Below, one piece after another: positions 8,398 to 15,903 of a stretch of DNA of 32,155 bases (positions within the stretch are counted from its first letter, which is position 1; the number at the start of each line of letters is the position of its first letter). The position numbers and the translations under genes are program-made. The notes beneath the pieces were generated by a model. That model was not told where the DNA came from. It saw only the letters and a program-made list of their open reading frames with translations, and did no database searches. Source of the DNA: Firmicutes bacterium UBA5389 (GTDB lineage: Bacteria > Bacillota > DTU025); contig DHON01000008.1 of NCBI GenBank assembly GCA_002409965.1, forward strand, positions 1 through 32,155. Direction: 5' to 3'.

Positions 8398-8717
8398 GGC
8401 AACCAGTCAACCAGGATACTGTCGGTGCTCAGTGCGCTGGGACATCTGGCTCCGCACACAACATTTCAGTCTTCCGCAAAAGCGCTTCCAAGACTCCATC
8501 AGAGTCGCGCTCACTCTGGTGCACACCTACATCCATAACTCCAGCCACCGCGCCAGACGACCGCGGTCGCCGTTCAAAACAGCCTAGCGCTTGGCTGCGG
8601 CCGAGCCTGCCGCTGATATATCACAGATATATAAGAAACATGGTAAAGATACATTATTAAAAGAAGGATATTGTCCTGACCCGTCGAACATCTTCTCAAA
8701 CGCAGGGAGGTGGAACA
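8398..8717. promoter_or_regulatory. Intergenic region with hairpin and AT-rich promoter block
   Basis: A stem formed by AGCGC (8481-8485) plus GACTC (8492-8496) with GAGTC (8502-8506) plus GCGCT (8507-8511) could mark the end of the sugar operon, though no T-tract follows. From about 8614 to 8665 the composition turns sharply AT-rich (TGATATATCACAG, ATATATAAG, ACATTATTAAAAG), unlike the rest of the window. This is the likely promoter for the small protein/symporter genes; TTGGCT at 8591-8596 is a possible -35, but the exact hexamers are uncertain. Confidence 0.4.
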
Positions 8718-8819
8718 ATGGGTGCGAGTTGGACGTTGGGATCGTGGCTCTTGGTTGTTGTCCTACCTATATTGACATGCGTAGTGCTGTACCATCAGTA
8801 CCGTAAGTATGGGAGGTAG
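8718..8819 (+). CDS. 33-residue single-helix protein, putative symporter small accessory protein
   Basis: A short gene easily missed by length cut-offs. ATG 8718 is preceded by CAGGGAGGTGG (8703-8713), an excellent ribosome binding site. The product has a short polar N-terminus, a hydrophobic helix (SWLLVVVLPILTCVVLYH) and a basic tail (YRKYGR), so it should be an inner-membrane protein with its C-terminus inside. Its last codons GGG AGG form the binding site of the symporter gene that starts 5 nt after its stop, tying the two genes together in translation. Comparable 30-40-residue proteins encoded immediately before sodium:solute symporters are known as symporter small accessory proteins; the sequence similarity itself could not be tested here. 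Coding status is well supported by the start signal, the helix and the spacing. Confidence 0.75.
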   Translation: MGASWTLGSWLLVVVLPILTCVVLYHQYRKYGR

Positions 8820-8824
8820 ACGAG

Positions 8825-10294
8825 GTGAGTTCGAGTATCTGCATTGCAGTACCTTTTATTGTCTACATGATTGCCATGATGGCGATTGGAGTCTTCACGT
8901 TCAAGTCCACGTCATCCGTTGAAGGATTCGCTCTGGGAGAACGAAAACTGCACCCATGGGTGGCAGCCATGAGCTATGTGTTCTCGGGATGCAGCGGCTG
9001 GATGTTCATGGGCGCGGCGGGTATTTCCTATATTATGGGGCCCGGGGCTTGGTGGATGCTGCTTGGCTACATGATAGGCGTGCTCTTCAGCTTCCTTACA
9101 ATACCAATGAGGCTTAGGAACTATTCTGGGTACCTCGGAGCGATAACCTATCCTGAGTTCTTCGTCAAGAGAGTGCGAGACGACACTAACCTGATTCGCG
9201 GCATCTGCTCTCTGGCATTGATAGTCTTCATAGTGCCGTATATCGCCGCCCAGTACAGCGCATGCATCAAGGGAATAACATCGCTGTTTAATGTGACTCC
9301 CTTGGCCGCGCTGCTGTTTTCGGTGGCCGTCGTTACGATATACTGCATGTTGGGCGGATTCAAGGCTGTATGCCTTACTGACTACATTCAAGGGTGGGTC
9401 ATTCTTGCCGGCGGCGTGCTCATCTCGGTGATTCTGGTGTCAAAGGCCGGCGGATGGGGATCCATGCTGGCAACATTGAAGGAAATAGATCCAACGCTCA
9501 TGACGGCCAACCTGGGCAAGGCAGGGGCGGCTCTGCTTGGATTCGTGTGGTACAGCTTTACCACAGTATTCGTGGTCATCGGAAGGCCGCACGATACCAT
9601 AAGGAACTTTGCCATTGAGAATTCGAAACAAGCTTACGAGATGGCGCTGTTCGGGCAGGTAGCACTCCTGATCAACTACTGGACCTCCTGGATGATCGGC
9701 TATGCCGGCAGAGTCTTCTTCCCCAATCTGGCAGATCCGGAAACCATTTTCCCCAGTGTGTTGACACTCATCAATCCGTGGGTAGCCGGCATTCTTTTCG
9801 CAGCACTGCTGGCGCTTCTCATGTCTACAGTGGACTCGCAGTTGCTGAGCGTTGCTACGACCCTGTCAGTGGACCTGTACAGGGGCTTCATCAACAAAGA
9901 GGCTTCCGACAAGAAAGTGGTCTCGCTATCGAGGATAGCAGTACTTGTCGTATCGGTGCTCGGCGCGTACATCTGCTACCGCACTCCACAGTCGGTCATG
10001 TGGCTGACTCTGTACGCTTCGGGCGGTCTATCTGCCACGTTTGGCCCGTCTTTGATACTCTCCCTATACTGGAAGAGGTTCAACAAGCAGGGCGCTATTG
10101 CGTCGATGCTGTCGGGACTGCTCGCCGTGATCATATGGTACAAAACCCCGTGGAGGGCCACGATCATACACGAAGGGCTGGTAGGCTGGATCGTGGGTCT
10201 GGTTGTCGGAGTGGTGGTCAGTCTCATGACCGAGCCTTTGGACCAAGCTCAGATCGACGAGGAGTTCGCCTATATACGGCAACCTCATGAGTGA
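8825..10294 (+). CDS. Sodium:solute symporter (SSS family)
   Basis: Secondary transporter taking up an organic solute with sodium. Residues 6-25 (CIAVPFIVYMIAMMAIGVFT) form the first helix, followed by GFALGERKLHPWVAAMSYVFSGCSGWMFMGAAG, the conserved SSS region with the Na-site helix, and about thirteen hydrophobic segments in total. The late part carries FAALLALLMSTVDSQLLSVATTLSVDLYR, another family hallmark. 489 residues is usual for PutP/PanF-type members. GTG 8825 has GGGAGG (8811-8816) 8 nt before it, inside the end of the small accessory gene. The amidohydrolase downstream suggests the substrate is an amide, imide or amino-acid derivative; this is inference. Confidence 0.93.
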   Translation: MSSSICIAVPFIVYMIAMMAIGVFTFKSTSSVEGFALGERKLHPWVAAMSYVFSGCSGWMFMGAAGISYIMGPGAWWMLLGYMIGVLFSFLTIPMRLRNYSGYLGAITYPEFFVKRVRDDTNLIRGICSLALIVFIVPYIAAQYSACIKGITSLFNVTPLAALLFSVAVVTIYCMLGGFKAVCLTDYIQGWVILAGGVLISVILVSKAGGWGSMLATLKEIDPTLMTANLGKAGAALLGFVWYSFTTVFVVIGRPHDTIRNFAIENSKQAYEMALFGQVALLINYWTSWMIGYAGRVFFPNLADPETIFPSVLTLINPWVAGILFAALLALLMSTVDSQLLSVATTLSVDLYRGFINKEASDKKVVSLSRIAVLVVSVLGAYICYRTPQSVMWLTLYASGGLSATFGPSLILSLYWKRFNKQGAIASMLSGLLAVIIWYKTPWRATIIHEGLVGWIVGLVVGVVVSLMTEPLDQAQIDEEFAYIRQPHE

Positions 10295-10372
10295 GCGCGC
10301 TCCGCGGCAATGCGGGTGATAGGGGCAACGCGGGCGACAGCGACATAGACATAGCTAAAGGAGAAGATACTT

Positions 10373-11536
10373 TTGAAGACAGTGCTAAGATGCGGTCGGC
10401 TGATCACTGGGGTACATGATGAGGTTCTTGAAAACGCCGAGATCACCATCGTCGACGGCAAGATCAGTTCGGTTCGGGCAGGATCGCCGGAGGCCGGCAA
10501 AGCAGGCGCGGGCGCGGACGTAGATGTACACGACTTCAGTTCGTTCACGGTCATGCCAGGCATCATCGACGGCCATGATCATCTCGGGTTGGATATGGGC
10601 GATGAGGCCGCGCAGGCCAGAGAACACCTGTGCTATACAGCCATCAAGGGAGTCAAGAACGCAGAGCAGCTGCTCAGGTCGGGCATTACCACACTGAGGG
10701 TTGCCGGGGAAAGAGACTTTCTGGACAAGATTTGGAGAGGCGCGATTGACGAGGGCTTGATGTTGGGGCCGAGGCTCATAATCTGTGGACAGCCCATATG
10801 CCGCACCGGTGGTCACGGCTGGTACCTGGGCATTGAGGCAGACGGCGTCGACGCTGTGCGGAAAGCAGTGCGCACACAGATCAAGGCCGGTGTCGACCAG
10901 GTTAAGTTCATCATAACAGGCGGCATGTCTACGGTGGGATCGAACCCCCTGGCGTCAGAGTACACCAGAGAAGAAATCGTTGCTGCCATTGAGGAGGCCC
11001 ATCGCGCCAATAGGCGGATAACTGGGCACGCGCACGGAGGGGACGGCCTAGAGTGGGCTGTTGAAGCGGGCTTGGATTCGATTGAGCACGGCATGCTGCT
11101 GACAGAAGACGAACTCAAGATGATCGCGGAAAAAGGTAGCTTCCTTGTGGTCAATACCGGGGTTACGAAGGCGGCAGTGAAGACCCCAGGCATCCCCTAC
11201 AGCGATCGCTTGAAGGGGATTGCAGAGAACTATGTGGAGAATCTGCGCATCGCCCGCAAGTACAATGTGAAGTTGGCCATAGGCGGCGACACTTACCACG
11301 GCCATGTTGCCGATGAGCTCTCCACGTTCATCGAAGCCGGTTTCTCTAGTCTTGAGGCCATCAGGATAGCGACCGTGAACGGCGCGGAGCTCTGTGGCCT
11401 GTCTGATGTTACGGGCAGCATAGAAGCGGGCAAGCTGGCCGATATCATTGTGATAGACGGGAATCCCCTGGACAACGTCGAGGACATGCGGAATGTCGTA
11501 GCAGTCATGAAAGAGGGACAGATGGTTCGCAACTGA
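10373..11536 (+). CDS. Amidohydrolase-superfamily metal hydrolase (imidazolonepropionase/prolidase-like)
   Basis: Metal-dependent hydrolase, probably cytosolic, that cleaves an amide or lactam-type bond. The N-terminal beta-sandwich (LRCGRLITGVHDEVLENAEI) precedes PGIIDGHDHLG with the metal ligands H68 and H70. Further sites are K178 (DQVKFIITGG), possibly the carbamylated bridging lysine, H219/H221 (TGHAHGG), H239 (SIEHG) and D306 (GGDT). The C-terminus has GSIEAGKLADIIVIDGNPL. 387 residues is usual. It starts with TTG: AAAGGAGA (10357-10364) is 8 nt upstream and there is no closer ATG. It lies 78 nt after the symporter, so that substrate is probably what it hydrolyses. Exact substrate unknown; cyclic dipeptide, hydantoin-like or N-acyl compounds are all possible. 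Confidence 0.9.
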   Translation: MKTVLRCGRLITGVHDEVLENAEITIVDGKISSVRAGSPEAGKAGAGADVDVHDFSSFTVMPGIIDGHDHLGLDMGDEAAQAREHLCYTAIKGVKNAEQLLRSGITTLRVAGERDFLDKIWRGAIDEGLMLGPRLIICGQPICRTGGHGWYLGIEADGVDAVRKAVRTQIKAGVDQVKFIITGGMSTVGSNPLASEYTREEIVAAIEEAHRANRRITGHAHGGDGLEWAVEAGLDSIEHGMLLTEDELKMIAEKGSFLVVNTGVTKAAVKTPGIPYSDRLKGIAENYVENLRIARKYNVKLAIGGDTYHGHVADELSTFIEAGFSSLEAIRIATVNGAELCGLSDVTGSIEAGKLADIIVIDGNPLDNVEDMRNVVAVMKEGQMVRN

Positions 11537-11544
11537 CGGTGCAC

Positions 11545-11602
11545 GAATTGGCGGGCGCGGGAGTCGCGCGGGAGTGGTCGGGCAACTCCCGTCGCCCAAT
11601 TC
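11545..11602 (+). promoter_or_regulatory. Imperfect long stem-loop with alternative pairing before the AOR gene
   Basis: GAATTGG (11545-11551) pairs with CCAATTC (11596-11602). Inside, ACTCCCG (11585-11591) can pair with either of two copies of CGGGAGT (11558-11564 and 11569-11575), which are part of a 9-bp direct repeat CGCGGGAGT. The structure ends 8 nt before the GC-rich ribosome binding site of the AOR gene. Two mutually exclusive folds are possible, as in attenuators or cofactor-sensing leaders; a molybdenum/tungsten-cofactor RNA would be a sensible candidate, but its consensus was not confirmed. Confidence 0.4.
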
Positions 11603-11626
11603 CAGGGGCAGAGGGGTGGGACTGGT

Positions 11627-13492
11627 TTGTTTGGCCACGCAGGAAGAGTGCTCAGAGTTGATCTTGGGTCGTCGGACATCACGGTTGAGCGGCTGAACGG
11701 CACCTTAGCCAGAAAGTACATCGGAGGCTCCGGTCTTGGGACTTACTATCTGAACAAAGAGACGAATCCGCTCTCCCGTCCGCTGGGTGCCGAGAATGCT
11801 CTCATTCTTCTTACCGGTCCTTTCTCTGGGACCAGGCTACCGACATCGGCCAGGCTGGCAGTGGTCACTAAGTCGCCCTTGACTGGAATGTATGCAGAAT
11901 CCGATGTGGGCGGGACGTTCGGGCTCAAGCTAAAGAGATCGGGATTTGATGGTATTATCATAACAGGGCGGGCTCGCAAGCCGTGTTACCTTTATGTGTC
12001 AGAGCAAGGGGCACGTATACTGGACGCGTCAGATCTTGCAGGCAAGGACACCTATGAAGTGGATGACGCGCTCAAGAGCGTCCATGGGCAGAAGGTCACC
12101 GTGGCGAGTATAGGACCCGCAGGAGAAAACTTGGTGAAGTTCGCCAGCATAATGACAGACGGCCGTCATGCCAGGGCCGCTGGGCGCTGCGGAGTGGGGG
12201 CGGTCATGGGATCCAAGAACCTCAAGGCGATAGTAGTAGCGCAGGGAACGCAGTCGCCTCGGATCGCCGACCCCGATGCAGTAAGTGAATCCATTCGGCG
12301 GTGGTCGCGCGTTCTTGCGGAGCAAGGTCAGGGTATGAGGGCATATGGCACTGCGGGAGGGCTGGAAAGCAACGAGTTCATAGGCGACATGCCCATAAAG
12401 AACTGGGCGTTGGGCACCTGGGGAAAGTCTGAAAGCGTGAATGGAGAAGCAATGGCCGCACGAATGCTCACGGGCAGATACCACTGTGCCAGTTGTCCGA
12501 TAGGCTGTGGACGGGAGATATCCATTTCCGCAGGACCTTTCGCCGGCATATCAGGCAGTGGCCCCGAGTACGAAACCATTTCCATGCTGGGCGCCAATTG
12601 CCTGGTGGATGATCTTGAGGCGATATGTGCCGCGAATGATCTGTGCAACAGATATGGCCTTGACACCATCTCCACAGGGTCAGTGATAGCCTTTGCTATG
12701 GAGGCCTATGAAAGGGGTCTTCTGAGCAAAGCGGATTGCAGTGGCCTGGAAGTGAAGTGGGGAGACGCCGATGCCGTCCTGACATTGATAAGGATGATCG
12801 CTCTTCGCCAAGGGATAGGCGATCTGCTTGGCGAAGGGGTTCGGCGGTGCGCGGAGGAGTTGGGAGGAGTTGCAGAGGAATTCGCCATTCATACCAAAGG
12901 GCTCGAATTCCCGGCGCACGATCCGCGTGCCCACAATTCGGTGGCATTGTCGTATGCAACATCCAACCGCGGAGGGTGCCATCTTGCGGGGTTCACCCAC
13001 ATGTTCGAAAAGGGTGGGGTGATGCCGGAGATCGGCCTTCACGAGAGCCAAGACAGATTCGGCACCGACAAGAAGGGCTGGATGACGTCCAAACTACAAG
13101 ATGCCATGGGTATGTACGATTCCTTGAAACTCTGCAAGTTCACTCTTGGATGCGGTCTGCCCATTTCGCAAGTTGTGGAATGGATGAATGGCGTCATGGA
13201 TTGGGATGTGGATGTAGATGAGTTCATGCTGACGGGTGAACGAATCTACAACCTGAAGCGCATGTACAATGTACGTCACGGCGCAAGTAGGAAGGACGAC
13301 GATCTGCCGTTGCGCATCACTACGTCAAGACGGAATACCGGAGGCGCCGCGCTCAACTTGCCGCACCTAGGAGAGATGCTGAACCAGTATTACCAGGTCA
13401 GGGCGTGGGATGAGTTCGGCATACCCACCAGTGCGAAGCTCGCGGAGCTCGGCCTTGGGGAGTTCATGATGACCGGAGAGCCGACGAAATGA
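11627..13492 (+). CDS. aor: Aldehyde:ferredoxin oxidoreductase, tungsten/molybdopterin type
   Basis: Oxidises aldehydes to acids with ferredoxin as electron acceptor, in the cytosol of anaerobes. The N-terminal beta-barrel domain begins GHAGRVLRVDLGSSD and includes YIGGSGLGTYYL and RAAGRCGVGAVMGSKNLKAI, pterin-binding regions of the family. The [4Fe-4S] ligands are C287, C290 and C294 (CASCPIGC) and a fourth at C503 (LCKFTLGCG), almost the same positions as in the Pyrococcus enzyme. 621 residues is full length. It starts at TTG 11627, 6 nt after a GAGGGGTGGG site; MFGHAGRVLRVDL is the normal family start. The stop overlaps the start of the MoaD-like gene by 4 nt (ATGA). In context it probably removes an aldehyde made during amino-acid-derivative breakdown, but the substrate is unknown. 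Confidence 0.95.
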   Translation: MFGHAGRVLRVDLGSSDITVERLNGTLARKYIGGSGLGTYYLNKETNPLSRPLGAENALILLTGPFSGTRLPTSARLAVVTKSPLTGMYAESDVGGTFGLKLKRSGFDGIIITGRARKPCYLYVSEQGARILDASDLAGKDTYEVDDALKSVHGQKVTVASIGPAGENLVKFASIMTDGRHARAAGRCGVGAVMGSKNLKAIVVAQGTQSPRIADPDAVSESIRRWSRVLAEQGQGMRAYGTAGGLESNEFIGDMPIKNWALGTWGKSESVNGEAMAARMLTGRYHCASCPIGCGREISISAGPFAGISGSGPEYETISMLGANCLVDDLEAICAANDLCNRYGLDTISTGSVIAFAMEAYERGLLSKADCSGLEVKWGDADAVLTLIRMIALRQGIGDLLGEGVRRCAEELGGVAEEFAIHTKGLEFPAHDPRAHNSVALSYATSNRGGCHLAGFTHMFEKGGVMPEIGLHESQDRFGTDKKGWMTSKLQDAMGMYDSLKLCKFTLGCGLPISQVVEWMNGVMDWDVDVDEFMLTGERIYNLKRMYNVRHGASRKDDDLPLRITTSRRNTGGAALNLPHLGEMLNQYYQVRAWDEFGIPTSAKLAELGLGEFMMTGEPTK

Positions 13493-13788
13493 ACATAGTT
13501 GTGAGGTACCACGGCATGCTCAGGACCCGTATGGGTCTCAAGGAGAAGACATATGCGCTGCAGCCGGGCATGATGTTACAGGATTTCATAGATTGGGCGA
13601 CCGAGGGACGCTTGGATCTTTGGACAAACCAGGAGCCGGCTCAGGCGCCGGTTCAGAAGTCGGTTCATCAATCCGGTGCCAAGCAACCTGTTCTTATCGC
13701 CGTAGATGGCCGGTTGGTAAAGGACAACGTTGTGTTGCCGGGGCCTAGACACGAAATCGACATCTTGATCCCCAACATTGGAGGATAG
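13489..13788 (+). CDS. MoaD/ThiS-family ubiquitin-like sulfur carrier
   Basis: Beta-grasp protein of 99 residues with a C-terminal Gly-Gly (DILIPNIGG), the tail that is adenylated and thiocarboxylated by a MoeB-like enzyme. MoaD proteins donate sulfur to build the molybdopterin/tungstopterin dithiolene, the cofactor of the upstream AOR. The ATG lies inside the ATGA that ends the AOR gene, so the two are translationally coupled and probably made in proportion. N-terminal MNIVVRYHGMLRTRMG and LVKDNVVLPGPRHEIDILIP are typical. There is an unusual loop rich in Gln/Pro/Ala near residues 45-60. A specialised carrier dedicated to this AOR is a reasonable reading. Confidence 0.85.
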   Translation: MNIVVRYHGMLRTRMGLKEKTYALQPGMMLQDFIDWATEGRLDLWTNQEPAQAPVQKSVHQSGAKQPVLIAVDGRLVKDNVVLPGPRHEIDILIPNIGG

Positions 13789-13798
13789 TGAGGAGGCG

Positions 13799-14440
13799 AT
13801 GGCGTTGTCACAGAAGCAAGACGTATATGAGACCATGAGGGACCGAATCATCTACGTGCAATATGAGCCCGGCATGCTCATAGATGAAAAGGAAATCTGC
13901 CGCGAACTGGGCATTAGCCGGACACCCTTGCGAGAGGCCCTCCTGCGCCTGAAGGAGCAAGGGCTTGTTACTGTATACCCAAGGTTTGGGTCTTACGTGT
14001 CGGAGATCAATGTGCTGGACCTTAGGGACTTGTTCATAGTCAAGAAGAACTTGGACGGCCTAGCTAGTGAGCTTGCGGCGACCAGAATGCCCGACTCGGC
14101 ACTGGAACACCTGACTCGGCTGGTCGATGAGATAGAGCCTTCCCGCGACAATGGCGACTTCAAGCGATTGGTGGCAATAGATCAGCAGTTTCACGAAGCA
14201 ATTCACGATTCAACATTCAACAAGCCGCTCAATGATCTGCTCGAGGTCATCAGATACCGTTGCCGGAGGGGTTGGTTCTACTTCATGGACCGAATACCCG
14301 GCCTTCAAGGGGCCGCTGTGCATAACCTAGCAGAGGTTCTAGTTGCGTTCGAAAAGAAGGATTCTGCTGAGGCGCGCAGGGCGATGGAGATACACGTGTC
14401 CTGCTTCATAGATGCCTTCAGCAAGCTGCTTGAGCGATAA
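13799..14440 (+). CDS. GntR-family regulator with FCD ligand domain
   Basis: Transcriptional regulator, FadR subfamily. Residues about 5-70 are the winged helix (VYETMRDRIIYVQYEPGM and ELGISRTPLREALLRLKEQG), followed by an all-helical FCD domain with FHEAIHDSTFN, ending in an HVSCF stretch; the Asp/His residues are those that bind a metal in FCD proteins. 213 residues is usual. ATG 13799 stands only 2 nt after AGGAGG (13791-13796); TTG 13805 has an 8-nt spacing and may be the true start. It follows the MoaD-like stop by 10 nt and probably regulates the amidohydrolase/AOR run in response to an organic acid intermediate. A GTGTACA-TAG-TGTACAC palindrome at 15722-15738 is a candidate site. Confidence 0.9.
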   Translation: MALSQKQDVYETMRDRIIYVQYEPGMLIDEKEICRELGISRTPLREALLRLKEQGLVTVYPRFGSYVSEINVLDLRDLFIVKKNLDGLASELAATRMPDSALEHLTRLVDEIEPSRDNGDFKRLVAIDQQFHEAIHDSTFNKPLNDLLEVIRYRCRRGWFYFMDRIPGLQGAAVHNLAEVLVAFEKKDSAEARRAMEIHVSCFIDAFSKLLER

Positions 14441-14488
14441 GAACCGCGTGCGAAATGTGGGTTCTGAGTGTTGGTGGGGGGAGCAGTA

Positions 14489-15673
14489 TTGTGTGATTTC
14501 GATATAGTAGTTCCACGACGCGGCACGAATTCTCTTAAGTGGGACTCGCGGACGGATTTGCTGCCTCTATGGGTGGCAGACATGGACTTTCGCGCGCCAA
14601 AGCCAGTAATCGACGCTGTAATTGACCGAGCTCGGCATGGAGTCTACGGCTATACGATTTTTCCCGACTCATACTTCGCAGCGATCACCAATTGGCTGGC
14701 ACGCCGACACAGCTGGACCATTCAAAGAGACTGGATCACGTTCAGCCCCGGAGTAGTGCCTGCGCTCAACATCGCGGTTCAGACCTTTACGCAGCCTGGC
14801 GACAAGGTGATTGTGCAACCTCCCGTGTATTACCCATTCTTTGCCGCCATAGAGGAGAACGGCCGGCGTTGTGTCGCGAATAACTTGGTCTATAGGGACG
14901 GCTACTACTCCATGGACTTTGAAGACCTTGAGGAACAGGCGCACGACCCGCGAGTGAAGCTGCTGATTCTGTGCAGTCCGCACAACCCCGTAGGCAGGGT
15001 ATGGAGCAGAAAAGAACTAGAGCGACTGGGTCAGATCTGTCTTGACAACGACATTATGATTGTTTCTGATGAGATTCACTGCGATATCGTGTGTCGGGGC
15101 AAGAAACACGTCCCGATTGCTTCTCTGAGCGAGGCGCTTGCAGCTAACTCCATCACTTGCATGAGTCCGAGCAAGACGTTCAATCTTGCAGGACTGCAGA
15201 CAGCGTATGCCATCATCCCCGATGCGAAGACGCGGGATTGTTTTGCCGCCGCCAATAAGGTTCATCGCGCGAATGTCTTCGGCCTGGAAGCGCTGATCGC
15301 GGCCTACAATAGCGGAGAAGCATGGCTTGAGAGTATGCTGGACTACGTGGAGGGCAACTTACAGTTCTTGAGGGATTTCGTTTCGAAGCGCATGCCGAAG
15401 GTAAGAGTGGTACCCCTTGAGGGCACTTACCTGGCCTGGCTGGACTGCGCCCAAGTCGGCCTTGATCCCGGCGAACTGGATCGCCTCATACTGGAGAAAG
15501 CCCGCGTCTGGCTGGACGACGGCCCCATATTCGGCCCGGGCGGAGCAGGCTTTCAGCGGATCAACCTGGCATGCCCCCGCAGCATACTTGAGAAAGCCCT
15601 GGAGCGGTTGGAAGAAGTCGTTCGGGTGAGTCTGCCGGCAACGTGTCCGGCACATCCGAGGAACATATCCTGA
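14489..15673 (+). CDS. MalY/PatB-family PLP enzyme, probable cystathionine beta-lyase
   Basis: Fold-type I pyridoxal-phosphate enzyme that cleaves C-S (or related beta) bonds of cysteine conjugates to pyruvate, ammonia and a thiol. The N-terminus FDIVVPRRGTNSLKWD and WVADMDFRAPKPVIDA are hallmarks of this subgroup, and K229 in MSPSKTFNLAGLQ is the cofactor lysine. Also visible are YGYTIFPDSY, ILCSPHNPVGRVWSRKEL and SDEIHCDIV. 394 residues is normal. TTG 14489 is chosen because GGGGGGAG (14476-14483) precedes it by 5 nt and MCDFDIVVP aligns with family starts; the GTG at 14468 would lack a good site. It starts 49 nt after the regulator. Whether it acts on the same substrate as the AOR route is unknown. 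Confidence 0.92.
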   Translation: MCDFDIVVPRRGTNSLKWDSRTDLLPLWVADMDFRAPKPVIDAVIDRARHGVYGYTIFPDSYFAAITNWLARRHSWTIQRDWITFSPGVVPALNIAVQTFTQPGDKVIVQPPVYYPFFAAIEENGRRCVANNLVYRDGYYSMDFEDLEEQAHDPRVKLLILCSPHNPVGRVWSRKELERLGQICLDNDIMIVSDEIHCDIVCRGKKHVPIASLSEALAANSITCMSPSKTFNLAGLQTAYAIIPDAKTRDCFAAANKVHRANVFGLEALIAAYNSGEAWLESMLDYVEGNLQFLRDFVSKRMPKVRVVPLEGTYLAWLDCAQVGLDPGELDRLILEKARVWLDDGPIFGPGGAGFQRINLACPRSILEKALERLEEVVRVSLPATCPAHPRNIS

Positions 15674-15721
15674 TGGAACGCGCAATCCGTGCGTTGAACC
15701 GATCTTTCGAGCAATTCACCG

Positions 15722-15826
15722 GTGTACATAGTGTACACAGCGGGAGTACCAGTGTACCGTCTACGGCAACTGCGCAGTTGACGGGCATCGCCGATGCCTA
15801 GTGAAGTCGAATGCATCTTTCGATGC
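15722..15826. repeat. Cluster of four different palindromes between convergent operons
   Basis: Between the 3' ends of the malY/patB-type gene (plus) and livF (minus) are GTGTACA-TAG-TGTACAC (15722-15738), the perfect palindrome CAACTGCGCAGTTG (15767-15780), GGCATCG-C-CGATGCC (15784-15798) and GCATC-tttc-GATGC (15813-15826). None is followed by a clear T-tract on either strand. Some may serve as a bidirectional terminator; the first looks like a GntR-type operator. The rest of 15674-15903 shows no gene. Confidence 0.6.
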
Positions 15827-15903
15827 TGCTTTCCTGTCGGTTGGAGCGACTCATAGCTTAGCCGGTCCCGCTGTCGGCTACATCTCCAGCGAACGTGGGG
15901 CGC

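Noticed and set aside
8478..8490. A third LacI/CcpA-type operator (AAAAGCGCTTCC)
   Set aside because: Only the central AAGCGCTT is symmetric and it is part of a larger hairpin; lacks the TGCA arms of the two good operators.
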